In this document: positions 1-11,252 of the stretch, in pieces
How positions within the stretch are numbered: position 1 is the stretch's first letter
How the letters are laid out: each line of letters begins with the position of its first letter
Source: Nemertoderma westbladi
Taxonomy: Eukaryota; Xenacoelomorpha; Nemertodermatida; Nemertodermatidae
NCBI GenBank assembly: GCA_032718475.1
Contig: JAUCBJ010000876.1
Location: 1-48,983, forward strand
Length of the DNA: 48,983 nt
Reading direction: 5' to 3'
Notes under the pieces: model-generated
What the model saw: only the letters and a program-made list of their open reading frames with translations
Databases searched by the model: none
What the model was told of the DNA's origin: nothing
Translations under genes and position numbers: made by a program

Positions 1-180
1 AGTCCCATAGACGCAATGATAAAATAGCAGCTGGAGTTAATGACCCCTTAATGACCTGTCTCATGAACATATATCTGTCTACTATAATAATACATTGGAA
101 TTATCAATCCCCCTTATTTAAAAAATAAGAAATTGTATACTGTAGTTTTTGTAAAAACACTAGCTACCATAAAAATTTAT

Positions 181-302
181 TTTACTCGCGATATTTTCGA
201 TATTTTTCATCTTGCGATATTTTTACTCTCGATATTTTTACTCTCGATATTTTTACTCGCGATATTTTTACTCTCCATATTTTTACTCGCGATATTTTTC
301 AA
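181..302. repeat. Short 15-bp tandem repeat
   Basis: Six or so copies of gatatttttactctc/cgc. The small open frame here, rich in Ile, Phe and Leu, is only the repeat read through. Confidence 0.85.
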
Positions 303-414
303 GTCTAAATTATTTTCACCAATACTAACAACAACGACCTATACTAAGCTATAACAATGAAATACAGTGCTATACCGACCTATGCAATACAGAGTTATCC
401 CGAACTACACATTA

Positions 415-1165
415 ATTTAGATCCTGGAAGCGAACTTAGATCCTAACCACGAACTTACTCCTGGAAGCGAGCATCCTAGATACGAACTTAGATCCGAAAG
501 CAACGTGAACATAGATTCTGGATGTGAACATAGATCCTGGAAGCGAACTTAAAACTAGATTAGATCCTGAAAGCTAACATATCTTAGATGTGAACTTAGA
601 TCCTGGAAGCGAACTTAGATCCTAGATATGAACTTAGATCCTGAAAGCAAACTTAGATCCTAGATATGAACTTAGATCTTGGAAGCGAACTTAGATCCTG
701 GAAGCGAACTTAGATCCTGGAAGCGAACTTAGATCCTAGATACGAACTTAGATCCGAAAGCAACGTGAACATAGATCCTAGATGTGAACATAGATCCTGG
801 AAGCGAACTTAAAACTAGATTAGATCCTGAAAGCTAACAGATCTTAGATGTGAACTTAGATCCTGGAAGCGAACTTAGATCCTAGATACGAACTTAGATC
901 CGAAAGCAACGTGAACATAGATCCTAGATGTGAACATAGATCCTGGAAGCGAACTTAAAACTAGATTAGATCCTGAAAGCTAACAGATCTTAGATATGAA
1001 CTTAGATCTTGGAAGCAACACGATCTCTGATACTACTGTAGATGAGAACATAGATCCTATACACGAACTTAAATCATAGATGCGAACTTAGATCCGGGAA
1101 ACGAACTTAGATCCTAAGCACGAACTTAGATCCTGAAAACGAACTTAGATCCTGGAAACGACGTA
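415..1165. repeat. gaacttagatcctggaagc tandem array with higher-order units
   Basis: Basic unit of about 19-20 bp (gaacttagatcctggaagc) with variants. A higher-order block that begins gatccgaaagcaacgtgaac recurs near 491, 751 and 897, so the array grew partly by copying multi-unit blocks. Confidence 0.9.
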
Positions 1166-1176
1166 GTGAATCATAT

Positions 1177-1555
1177 TGATCGAGCCGAATAGAAAGAACT
1201 GATCAAGCCGAGTCGAGCCCAATCAAGCCGGACTGAGCCCAATCGAGCCGAGTCGAGCCAGACTGAGCCGAATAGCCCAAGGAGTCGAGTCGAGTCCAAT
1301 CAAGCCTTGTCGAGCCCAATTGAGCCGGACCGAGCCGAGTTGAGCCCAATCGAGCAGAGTCGCGGCCAATCGAGCCGAGTCAAGCCAAGTCGAGCAGATT
1401 GAGCCGAGTCGAGCCCAATTGAGCCAGACCGAGCCGATTTAACCGAATCGAGTCGGACCGAGTCTAGTCGAGCCCAATCGAGTCGAGTCGAGCCATGGCC
1501 TACTTAAATATTATATTTAAGTAGGCCATGGTCGAGCCGAACCGATCCAATCGTA
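1177..1555. repeat. gagccgagtcgagcccaatc satellite, block 1
   Basis: Period 10/20 bp. It lies before the other modules of unit 1 and is interrupted by a 39-bp palindrome at 1493-1531. Confidence 0.9.
1493..1531. repeat. Perfect palindrome with 19-bp arms inside the satellite
   Basis: Arms ccatggcctacttaaatat and its exact reverse complement are separated by one T. Satellite sequence abuts it on both sides. Confidence 0.95.
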
Positions 1556-1571
1556 GTCTCTTAGTTTGAAA

Positions 1572-2020
1572 TCTAATATCGCCTCAGCTGAATTACTCTT
1601 CCCAATGCAATCTATGGGAATATCTCACTCTGCTAATGTAAGCTGAATGACTGTTAAGTACACAGTGAGTTGGCTACATTAATGCCAACATTATTGCAAA
1701 ATGTTTTATTGTTGGATTACTCTCTGTCAGTCTCCCCTTCAGAACATTGTATAGGGAATTTACTTTAGTTTACTCTACTGTGCCATTCAGCTGAATGGAT
1801 TTGAGCGATTGCCAAGTACAGAGTTGGATCATTCTAGGAACCATAGGCAAAGACATCAAATCTTTTTTAAAATATACTTTTTCCATGTTTTTTTTCTGAC
1901 CAAAAATTTCAAAAAAAAAATTTTTTGTAGCCAGTACTGCCAATCGATTCGCCATCAAAAATAACGCAAAAATGTTTTTTTGCAAAATTTTAAATTACTG
2001 TAAATTTTTGGCGACTGGGG
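1572..2020. repeat. Module A of the Helitron-like units, copy 1
   Basis: Repeated at 6973-7416 with few changes. It contains tcagctgaat and ttactctctgtcagt words and a poly-T/A stretch, with no coding sign. Confidence 0.85.
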
Positions 2021-2026
2021 GGGGGG

Positions 2027-2690
2027 TCAATTACATCATAAGCTGATTGCTCTCTCAATATCCCTCACACACTCACTGAATCGAATGTAATCGAATATCT
2101 ATTAGCTTAATGCGAATAGCTGGTAAGCTGAATGCCATTTTAGTTATTGTGTAGGCCTACTACTGTTGACTGTAGAGTAGACTGCTATGTTGCATGTATT
2201 TAATTAAAATAATTTTCGTAGAGGGAAGTTAATTTGGGATTACTCTCTATCAGATGTAAGCAAAGCTGTTCAATGGGGTGGGTCATGGGACCCAAATATA
2301 GTACATTATGCATGGCAACGATTTCTGATATAATTAAAATACAAATTGATTTATTTTTATTTTATATCTATTTTATTGATAAAATAATAATATGATTTTA
2401 CCGAATTTCATTTACCCCGTTGGGGAGTGTATATTATTATATTATTATTAAAATACAAGAGAGGGGCTTGTTTAGATATATGTAGTTGCGCCCTTCGAGC
2501 AGCACGTGAGTTAATCAAATATTATACACAATGTTTGACTTTGTCCCTTCTAGCAGCACGTGAGTTTTGCTTTGACCCTTGATATATGATGTTGCGCCCT
2601 TCGAGTAGCACGTGAGTTACATCAAATAATAGACACACTGTTTGACTTTGTCCCTTCGAGCAGCTCGTGAGTTTGGCTTTGACCCTTCCA
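2027..2690. repeat. Module B of the Helitron-like units, copy 1
   Basis: Repeated at 4013-4640 and 5085-5660. Its right part holds several tandem copies of gcgcccttcgagcagcac with tttgactttgtccc, a roughly 60-bp minisatellite. Confidence 0.85.
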
Positions 2691-2696
2691 GCAGCG

Positions 2697-3492
2697 TGTG
2701 TCAATCGAGCCGAATCATACTGATCGAGCCGAATAGAACCAATCGAGGCGATCAAGCCGAGTCGAGCCCAATCGAGCCGGGTCAAGCCGAACGGAGCCGA
2801 GTTGAGCCCAATCAAGCCTAGTCGAGCCAGACTGAGGCGAGGCAAGCCCAATCGAGTCGAGCCGAGCCCAATAGAGCTGAGTCGAGCCCAATCAATCCTA
2901 GTCGAGCCTAATTGAGCCGGACCGAGCCAAGTCGAGCCAAATCGAGCCAGACTGAGCCAAGTTGAGACAATCGAGCCGAGTCAAACCCAATCAATCCCAA
3001 TCGAGCCGAGTCGAGCGGATTGAGCCCAATTGAGCCAAGTCGAGCCAGACCGAATTGAGTCGAACCCAATCGAGCCGATTGAGCCGAATCGAGCTGAGTC
3101 GACTCAGACTGAGCCGAGCCCAATTGAGCCGTGTCACGCCAAATTGAGCCGGACTGAGTCGAGTCGAGCCCAATCAAGCCGAGTCGAGCCCAATTGAGCC
3201 GTGTCACGCCAAATTGAGCCAGACTGAGTCGAGTCGAGCCCAATCAAGCCGAGTCGAGCCCAATCGAATCGAGCCAAATAGAGCCGATTCGAGCCAAATC
3301 AAGCCTAAGTCGAGCCGGACTGAGCCAAGTTGAGCCAAATCAAGCCGAGTCAAGCCCAATCAAGCCGATTGAGCCGAATCGAGATGTGTCAAGTCGAGCC
3401 CAATCAAGCCGAGTCTAGCCCAATCGAGCCAAACCGAGCCGATCAAGCCAAGTCGAACTGAATCGAGCCCAATCGTGCCAGACAGAGCCGAG
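2697..3492. repeat. gagccgagtcgagcccaatc satellite, block 2
   Basis: Degenerate 20-bp units. Long stop-free frames on both strands are repeat artefacts (ARLGSI-like peptide). Confidence 0.92.
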
Positions 3493-3617
3493 CTCATTGT
3501 CTCTTTCATTTGAAATAAAAAGTCGGTTCCTTATCGGGCCGCTAGGCCCGTCACTAGTCAGGAACCGAGAGGTTCATTACTGTAAGAATTGTTGGCTGAT
3601 TGACTGGCTGACTGGCT

Positions 3618-3779
3618 AATCTATAGCCAAAACTACTCTAACGATTTTGATGAAATTTTCACAGCGGCTGGATACCGCGATTCTAAGGTCCCTGGTATAA
3701 TCTATAGCCAAAACTACTCTAACGATTTTGATGAAATTTTCACAGCGGCTGGATACCGCGATTCTAAGGTCCCTGGTAT
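3618..3779. repeat. 81-bp exact tandem duplication
   Basis: Positions 3618-3698 and 3699-3779 carry the same 81 bases, from aatctatagcc to ccctggtat. Units 3 and 4 carry only one copy, so this is a recent change in unit 2. Confidence 0.93.
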
Positions 3780-4012
3780 GTTCCGCTATTTCGTCCATGA
3801 GCCGTGGGCTCGAAAAATAGACATAAACTAAAAAACGCCATAGGCGCAATGATAAAAACACCAGCTGGCACTCATGAAAAATGGATAGAGATAGCCTAGT
3901 AATGCTATTCTATAGGAATGGCCACCTAACAAGGAAATGCTTTCTCTGCCAAGTATTATCCTCACTCTACAACTCAGACAGTAAGCAAACAAAAGCCGTG
4001 GGATTCTGATGT

Positions 4013-4640
4013 ATTACATCATAAGCTGATTGCTCTCCCAATAGCCCTCACACACTCACTGAATCCAATGAAATCGAATATCTATTAGCTTAATGCGAAT
4101 AGCTGGTAAGCTGAATGCCATTTTAGTTATTGTGTAGGCCTACTACTGTTGACTGTAGAGTAGACTGCTATGTTGTATGTATTTAATTAAAATAATTTTC
4201 GTAGAGGGAAGTTAATTTGGGATTACTCTCTATCAGATGTAAGCAAAGCTGTTCAATGAGGTGGGTCATGGGACCCAAATATAGTACATTAAGCATGGCA
4301 ACGATTCCTGATATAATTAAAATACAAATTGATTTATTTTTATTTTTATTTTTATTTTATATCTATTTTATTGATAAATAATAATATGATTTTACCGAAT
4401 TTCATTTACCCCGTTGGGGAGTGTATATTATTATATTATTATTAAAATACAAGACAGGGGCTTGTTTCGATATATGTAGTTGCGCCCTTCGAGCAGCACG
4501 TGAGTTAATCAAATAATAATAGACACACTGTTTGACTTTGTCCCTTCGAGCAGCACGTGAGTTTTGCTTTGACCCTTCGATATATGATGTAGCGCCCTTC
4601 GAACAGTACGTGAGTTACATAAAATAATAGACATACTGTT
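4013..4640. repeat. Module B, copy 2
   Basis: Near-identical to 2027-2690 over its first 450 bp. It ends in AT-rich sequence instead of satellite. Confidence 0.85.
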
Positions 4641-4681
4641 TGACTTTGTCCCATATTTTTATATATACAAAATACAATACA

Positions 4682-4999
4682 TATACGTATATATATATAT
4701 ATATATATAATTGAACTCAACCTACAGTACAATCTAATAATACCAACTATACGTATATATAATACAGGTCTTCTGTATTGTATATATGTATATACAGTAT
4801 ACTGTGTATCACCATACAATATTATATTCTAAGGACCTAATATTTACTTTGAATATTGTAGTTATTAGTAAATTTCAGGAATGATGTATTTTTGATGCGT
4901 TATGTCTCTGCCATAATGCATATTATGAATGATATATACCTACATTATTATATATACATTTGAATGTATAAATTGTAAATATATATATATATATATATA
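4682..4999. repeat. (AT)n-rich stretch
   Basis: AT dinucleotide runs at about 4688-4709 and 4979-4999 in a TA-rich filler; nothing else seen. Confidence 0.9.
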
Positions 5000-5084
5000 C
5001 TGTAGTACAATGTTCTTTTCTTATACAGTAGTCTACATCTTTTCAGTTTAAATTTTTTGATGTACATATGTGCATCATGTGCAT

Positions 5085-5660
5085 GTATTTAATTAAAATA
5101 ATTTTCGTAGAGGGAAGTTAATTTGGGATTACTCTCTATCAGATGTAAGCAAAGCTGTTCAATGGGGTGGGTCATGGGACCCAAATATAGTACATTATGC
5201 ATGGCAACGATTTCTGATATAATTAAAATACAAATTGATTTATTTTTATTTTTATTTTTATTTTATATAAAATAAAATATAAAATAGATATAATTAAAAT
5301 ACAAATTGATTTATTTTTATTTTTATTTTATATCTATTTTATTGATAAAATAATAATATGATTTTACCGAATTTCATTTACCCCGTTGGGGAGTGTATAT
5401 TATTATATTATTATTAATATTTCGATATTATTAATATTTCGATATATGTCGTTGCGCCCTTCGAGCAGCACGTGAGTTAATCTAATATTAGACACAATGT
5501 TTGACTTTGTCCCTTCTAGCAGCACGTGAGTTTTTGCTTTGACCCTTGATATATGATGTTGCGCCCTTCGAGCAGCATGTGAGTTACATCAAATAATAGA
5601 CACACTGTTTGACTTTGTCCCTTCGAGCAGCAAGTGAGTTTGGCTTCGACCCTTCCAGCA
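5085..5660. repeat. Module B, copy 3
   Basis: Third copy of module B. It has a local duplication of aattaaaatacaaattgat and then leads into satellite block 3. Confidence 0.85.
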
Positions 5661-5667
5661 GCGTGTG

Positions 5668-6513
5668 TCAATCGAGCCGAATCATACTGATCGAGCCGAA
5701 TAGAACCAATCAAGGCGATCAAGCCGAGTCGAGCCCAATCGATTCGAGTCAAGCCGAACGGAGCCGAGTTGAGCCCAATCAAGCCTAGTCGAGCCAGACT
5801 GAGGCGAGGCAAGCCCAATCGAGTCGAGTCGAGCCCAATAGAGCCGAGTCGAGCCAAATCAATCCTAGTCGAGCCTAATTGAGCCGGACCGAGCCAAGTC
5901 GAGCCCAATCGAGCCAGACTGAGCCAAGTTGAGACAAATCGAGCCGAGTCAAGCCCAATCAATCCCAATCGAGTCGAGTCGAGCGGATTGAGCCCAATTG
6001 AGCCAAGTCGAGCCAGACCGAGCCGAGTCGAACCCAATCGAGCCGATTGAGCCGAATCGAGCTGAGTCGACTCAGACCGAGCCGAGCCGAGTCCAATTGA
6101 GCCGTGTCACGCCAAATTGAGCCGGACTGAGTCGAGTCGAGCCCAATCAAGCCGAGTCGAGCCCAATCGAATTGAGTCGAGCCAAATAGAGCTGAGTCGA
6201 GCCCAATCAAGCCTAAGTCGAGCCCAATCGAGCCGGACTGAGCCAAGTTGAGCCAAATCAAGCCGAGTCAAGCCCAATAATCCCAATCGAGCCGATTCGA
6301 GCCCAATCGAGCCGAGTCGAGCACAATCGAGCCAATTCGAGCCAAGTCGAGCCGGACCGAGCCGAGTCAAACCCAATCAAGCCGATTGAGCCGAATCGAG
6401 ATGTGTCAAGTCAAGTCCAATCAAGCCGAGTCTAGCCCAATCGAGCCAAACCGAGCCGATCAAGCCAAGTCGAACTGAATCGAGCCCAATCGTGCCAGAC
6501 CAAGCCGAGCTCA
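5668..6513. repeat. gagccgagtcgagcccaatc satellite, block 3
   Basis: Same satellite as blocks 1, 2 and 4, in the same orientation, just before the unit 2 hairpin. Its order of variants closely follows block 2, so the two blocks come from one duplication. Confidence 0.92.
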
Positions 6514-6972
6514 TTGTCTCTTTTATTTGAAATAAAAAGTCGGTTCCTTATTGGGCCGCTAGGCCCGTCACTAGTTAGGAACCGAGAGGTTCATTACTGT
6601 AAGAATTGTTAGCTGACTGGCTGACTGGCTGGCTGACTGATCTACAGCCAAAACTGCTCTAACGATTTTGATGAAATTTTCACAGCGGCTAGATACCGCG
6701 ATTCTAAGGTCCCTGGTATGTTCCGCTATTTCGTCCATGAGCCGTGGGCTCGAAAAATAGACATAAACGAAAAAACGCCGTAGGGGCAATGGTAAAATAA
6801 CACCCATGACAGCTGGTGTCATGATGAAAAATGGCTTATGTAATGGATTTCTACACAAGGCTTAGTATAAATCGATGAGGTTGCCAAGAATATTGTACTT
6901 AGTACACCCATACTGTTTGTTTAGGCCCTAGGACACTCTGTCAAAGCAAATATTAACTGGTTGGTTTAGTTA

Positions 6973-7416
6973 ATCGCCTCAGCTGAATTACTCTTCCCAA
7001 TGCATTCTATGCGAATATCTCCCTCTGCTAATGTAAGCTGAATGACTTTAGTACACAGTGTGTTGGCTACATTAATGCCAACATTATTGCAAAATGTTTT
7101 ATTGTTGTATTACTCTCTGTCAGTCTCCCCTTCAGAACATTGTATAGGGAATTTACTTTAGTTTACTCTACTGTGCCATTCAGCTGAATGGATTTGAGCG
7201 ATTGCCAAGTACAGAGTTGGATCATTCTCTGACCATAGGCAAAGACATCAAATCTTTTTAAGAATATACTTTTTCCATGTTTTTTTTTCTGACCAAAAAT
7301 TTCAAAAAAATTTTTTCGTAGCCAGTACTGCCAATCGATTCGCCATCAAAAATAACGCAAAAAAATTTTTTTGCAAAATTTTAAATTACTGTAAATTTTT
7401 GGCGACTGGGGGGGGT
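6973..7416. repeat. Module A, copy 2
   Basis: Second copy of the 1572-2020 module. The sequence after it to about 7870 is AT-rich and seen only here. Confidence 0.85.
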
Positions 7417-7871
7417 AAATTTTTTTCGATCCGCTATAACTCCGGAACGCTTTGTCCAAATTCGATGGGGTTTTCATTTTTCAACTTAATTCGATGTCCT
7501 CTTTCAGCCCATCCATGTTTCGAAACCCCAAACAGCGCCGTTCAAAAATTAATTTTTTCTAGTTCTACAATTTTACAAATTTCAAAAAAGTTGCAGTATT
7601 TTATTAACGCCTTTACGGAATTCGATAGCGTTTTCGATTTTTATATTAAACGCAATATCCTGAATCTCAATAGCCTAGTTTCGCGTCACCAATGCCAATA
7701 CTTCATACTTTTTGAGGAAAATTTTTCTAGAATAATTTTTATTTAATTACATTTATCGCGATTTCTTATTACTGGTTGCACATGAACTGATGGAGTTTTC
7801 AATTTATTAACTAAACACGATATCGCGAATCGCACCAGCGTGGTTTCGAAATTCCAAAACGAGGTCTTCAC

Positions 7872-8694
7872 CCGAATGGAGCCGAGTTGAGCCCAATCAA
7901 GCCGAGCAAGCCAGACTGAGCCGAGTCAAGCCCAATTGAGTCGATTCGAGCCCAATAGAGCCGAGTAGAGCCCAATCAATCCTAGTCGAGCCCAATTGAG
8001 CGGGACCGAGCCAAGTCGAGCCCAATCGTGCCAGACTGGGCCAATTTGAGCCAAATCGAGCCGAGTCAAGCCCAATCAATCCCAATCGATTGAGTCGAAT
8101 CAAGCCCAATTGAGCCAAGTCGAGCCGGACCGAGCCGAGTCGAACCCAATCGAGCCGATTGAGCCGAATCAAGCTGAGTCGACTCAGACCGAGCCGAGCA
8201 GAACCCAATCGAGACGAGTCGAGCCGTGTCACGCCAAATTGAGCCGGACTGAGTCGAGTCGAGACCATTCAAGCCGAGTCGAGCCCAATCGAGCTGAGTC
8301 GAGCCGGACGGAGCCGAGTTGAGCATAATCAAGCCGAGTCGAGCCAGACTGAGCCGAGTTAAGCCCAATCGAATCGAGTCGAGCCCAATAGAGCCGAGTC
8401 GAGCCCAATCAAGCCTAGTCGAGCCCAATCGAGCCGGACTGAGCCAAGTTGAGCCAAATCGAGCCGAGTCAACCCCAATCACTCCCAATCGAGCCGATTC
8501 GAGCCGAGTCGAGCCCAATCGAGCCGATTCGAGCCCAACCGAGCTGAGTCGAGACCAATCGAGCCGATTGAGCCGAATCGAGCTGAGTCGAGTCGAGCCC
8601 AATCAAGCCAAGTCGAGCCCAATCGAGCCAAACCGAGCCGATCAAGCCAAGTCGAACTGAATCGGGCTCAATCATGCCGGACCGAGCCGAGCTC
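7872..8694. repeat. gagccgagtcgagcccaatc satellite, block 4
   Basis: Same satellite, in unit 3, again ending about 40 bp before the terminal hairpin. Confidence 0.92.
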
Positions 8695-8756
8695 GTTGTC
8701 TCTTTTATTTGAAATGAAAAGTCGGTTCCTTATCGGGCCGCTAGGCCCGTCACTAG

Positions 8757-9797
8757 TTAGCAAGTCGTTAGACTTGATTACTGTAAGAAAAAAAAGCTAC
8801 TGACTACTGGCTACTGGCTACTGACCTAGAGCAAAAACGGCTCTAACGATTTTGATGAAATTTTGCATGGACCATGAAAATGGATTTCTAAGGGTACTTG
8901 TGAAATCGCGGTTTAAATTGAAACATCTCAACTTGTTTTATTTCGAAAAATAGCCCCAAAACACTAAAATTGCCATAGGCGCAATGATAAAACACCAGCT
9001 GGCACTCATGAAAAATGTATAGAGATGGCCTGGTAATGCATTCAATAGGAAGGCCAACTAACAAAGAAGTACTTTGTGTGCAAGTTTTATTATCACTCTA
9101 CTATACAACCCAGACAGTAAGCAAACATTAATTTGTTTAACTGGCTATTACAGTTTCAGCTGAATAACTCTTCCCAATGCATCCTTGCTATGTTAATTAA
9201 TTGGCGTGCAAGCTAAATGACTGTTAGTTAAACAGTGTGTTGGCTACACAGTGTATTGTACTATGCTCTCATCGCATTATTGTTTTATTTTGAAATCTTT
9301 GTGCCAACATTAAAACTGTGGAGGCTGTATGCTTATAAGGCTGAATATTTACTCAGCCTCAAAATGATTCTCCATAAGGCTAACATTATTATTTGAAATA
9401 TAAAAATCAAGAACAAATAAAAAAAAATAAATAAAAAAATAAGAACGAATTTGTCTTATCACTTCTTGTGCGCGATTATATTGAATTCATGACAACTGCT
9501 GTTATTGTTATTCATCAATTGACACCTCGACTCCTCTCTGAGACTCCGACTACTCTACCCGATAGAATAAAATAATCATTTCGCTAACTGCTCTCTATCT
9601 TCTATAATCACAACAGCTTTTATAATTCATTAGATGATTACAACGGAATAATTATAGTTTGAAGTTGTCTAGAAAAATTTTCGTACACCACCGGGACTAC
9701 CCTCACACTAATTTATTATCAGACAGAACAAAAAGATTTTACTTGACTCGTACTGTCTCCTACGACTTGCTTCACGGGCTGCTAGGCCCGTCTCTAG
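8757..9797 (+). mobile_element. Helitron-like unit 4, lacks the satellite
   Basis: Starts ttagc.. with the shared attactgtaaga and cgattttgatgaaatttt words. It has no satellite block and ends with a slightly different hairpin (cgggct-gcta-ggcccg, one G-T pair) and CTAG at 9794-9797 followed by T. Sequence after 9797 is unrelated to the units, which fixes the end of the array. Confidence 0.58.
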
Positions 9798-9977
9798 TAT
9801 ATTACACCACAGTTATTCTTCAACCATATAGTGATTTATTTGTACTGTTAGAAAGCTGGCCATACAAGGATTCCAAATATGTAACACAATCTGTATTTCG
9901 TCGTAAAATAGATGTGATTATGAGCGTTCTAAAGTTGCATGGTTTTGCATCAGCTGCGCAGGCCTATTTTATTATAT

Positions 9978-10136
9978 TTAATAAATACACCATATTCTAG
10001 AACATTTTGTTTAAATATGAATAGCTACGTATTATTGTTATTAGTACTGGGTAGAAAAATAAAACAGAATGGAATTCACACCAAAAGACGTATCTATATA
10101 ACATAAACTACTGTAACTCATTATTTTATTCAGTGC
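9978..10136. repeat. Long direct repeat, left copy
   Basis: 159 bp, matched by 11091-11252 with a 3-bp gap and few changes. The pair brackets the LINE fragment exactly. Confidence 0.9.
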
Positions 10137-10138
10137 AC

Positions 10139-11086
10139 TACTACTACTAGGATCGGCACGCTGCATTGCAGCTGCATTTTTAAGAATGCTGTGCCGGCTT
10201 ATCGAGAAAATTGCACCGCCACAACTCCCTATCACCCATGAGATTTGCTAGATCATCCGCATCTTCAAGGCCAGTGTCCTTTAAGATGCGTCTCAAGAAA
10301 GTCATGGGCTGTCCACCATGCTTATTCACTCCATGAGGCTGCCAAAGTACAAGATTATGCACTGGCTGGTCCTCACGGCGAAAGCAATGTCCTGCAAAGC
10401 GGAGGCGGTTTTGTTCTAGTGTCAAGCTTGGGGGAACAAATGAGACACCTCCAATGTTATATAGTGTCTGGTTGGAGATGTGTGCATTGAACTTGACACA
10501 ATGAACCCGGCGTAGCATTCTTGTGAATGTGTCGTCCATAAATTTGGTGTCCTCAGCAGTTAGAGCCCAGCATGGACTCCCATAGAGGAGTACTGGAACT
10601 ACTGCTCCTCTAAATAACCGGACCTTAAGTTTCCGATTAATTCTAGGTGACTTCCAAATCCTGGAAAGCCTATTCAAGGCTGCCCTTGCCTTTCCCTTAC
10701 GTATTCGAAGGTCCTCCCTCACCTGACTTCCGGATCCTTGATCCCAGGTAACAGAAGTCATCCACATGCTCAAGCATACCATCTTTTGAGCTTATGCTCA
10801 AGCATACCATCTTTTGAGCTTATGCTCATCCGATCAGAGACTTGCTGAGGACTTTCAAATTTAACTGTCAAAATTTTGGTCTTTCTGGAGTTAATAAAAA
10901 GACCAACACTAGAAGCAGCATGTTCTAATGAGCTGAGGAGCCGTTGGGCTCCCTCTAGTGATTCTGAGAGTACTCCTAAGTCATCAGCAAAGTCTAGATC
11001 AGTTAGGTACTTGGCAGGATTTCCTCGACTTGTGGAGCCAGTAGGTGGAGTTATCATCACCCCATCATCATTAATCATCATCATCG
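10139..11086 (-). mobile_element. LINE reverse transcriptase, C-terminal fragment (family A)
   Basis: Minus-strand frames 11084-10770 and 10782-10180 form the end of a non-LTR retrotransposon ORF2. The first has the catalytic LDFADD box and a thumb-like GLFINSRKTKILTV. The second has IWKSPRINRKLKVRLF, VLLYGSPCWALT, the LRFAGHC tail and GDRELWRCNF, then a stop. A 28-bp tandem duplication at 10773-10828 breaks the frame between them. There is no endonuclease and no start, so it cannot act on its own. Clade not assigned. Related fragments lie at 14834, 32968, 36831, 38700 and 40790. Confidence 0.88.
10773..10828. repeat. 28-bp exact tandem duplication that frameshifts the RT
   Basis: 10773-10800 and 10801-10828 are identical. 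28 is not a multiple of three, and the two RT frames meet here. Each copy contains the small hairpin tgagc-ataa-gctca. Confidence 0.93.
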
Positions 11087-11090
11087 TGTA

Positions 11091-11252
11091 TTAATAAATA
11101 CACCATATTCTAGAACATTTTGTTTAAATATGAATAGCTACGTATTATTGTTATTAGTACTGGGTAGAAAAATAAAACAGAATGGAATTCACACCAAAAC
11201 ACGTATCTACTATATAACATAAACTACTGTAACTCATTATTTTATTCAGTGC
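11091..11252. repeat. Long direct repeat, right copy
   Basis: 162 bp, the partner of 9978-10136. Confidence 0.9.

Larger units (their letters stand above)
1..3557 (+). mobile_element. Helitron-like unit 1 (5' end outside window)
   Basis: The first 50 bases match the 5' body of later units (cgcaatgataaaa..cagctgg). The unit then holds two tandem-repeat fields, modules shared with the later units, a 20-bp-period satellite, and a 3' end made of hairpin cgggcc-gcta-ggcccg (3535-3550), three bases, then CTAG (3554-3557). Helitrons are known to end in a short hairpin followed by CTRR and to start with TC. No Rep/helicase frame is visible, so the unit is non-autonomous. Confidence 0.6.
3558..6574 (+). 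mobile_element. Helitron-like unit 2
   Basis: Begins TC directly after the CTAG of unit 1. The 5' part contains a ctgactggctg run and the phrase cgattttgatgaaattttc, a style common at 5' ends of invertebrate Helitrons. It holds two copies of the module also seen at 2027-2500 (4013-4500 and 5085-5500), an AT-rich filler with (AT)n, satellite at 5668-6513, hairpin gggccgctaggccc and CTAG at 6571-6574. No transposase frame. Confidence 0.65.
6575..8756 (+). mobile_element. Helitron-like unit 3
   Basis: Same 5' part as unit 2, starting TTAGGAACC (TC has decayed to TT). It carries the module also found at 1572-2020 (here 6973-7416), then 450 bp not seen in the other units, satellite at 7872-8694, hairpin cgggcc-gcta-ggcccg (8734-8749) and CTAG at 8753-8756. 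Confidence 0.62.

Noticed and set aside
2522-8675. Arg/Leu/Ser-rich frames (ARLGSI, EPNRAES types)
   Set aside because: Readings of the gagccgagtc satellite.
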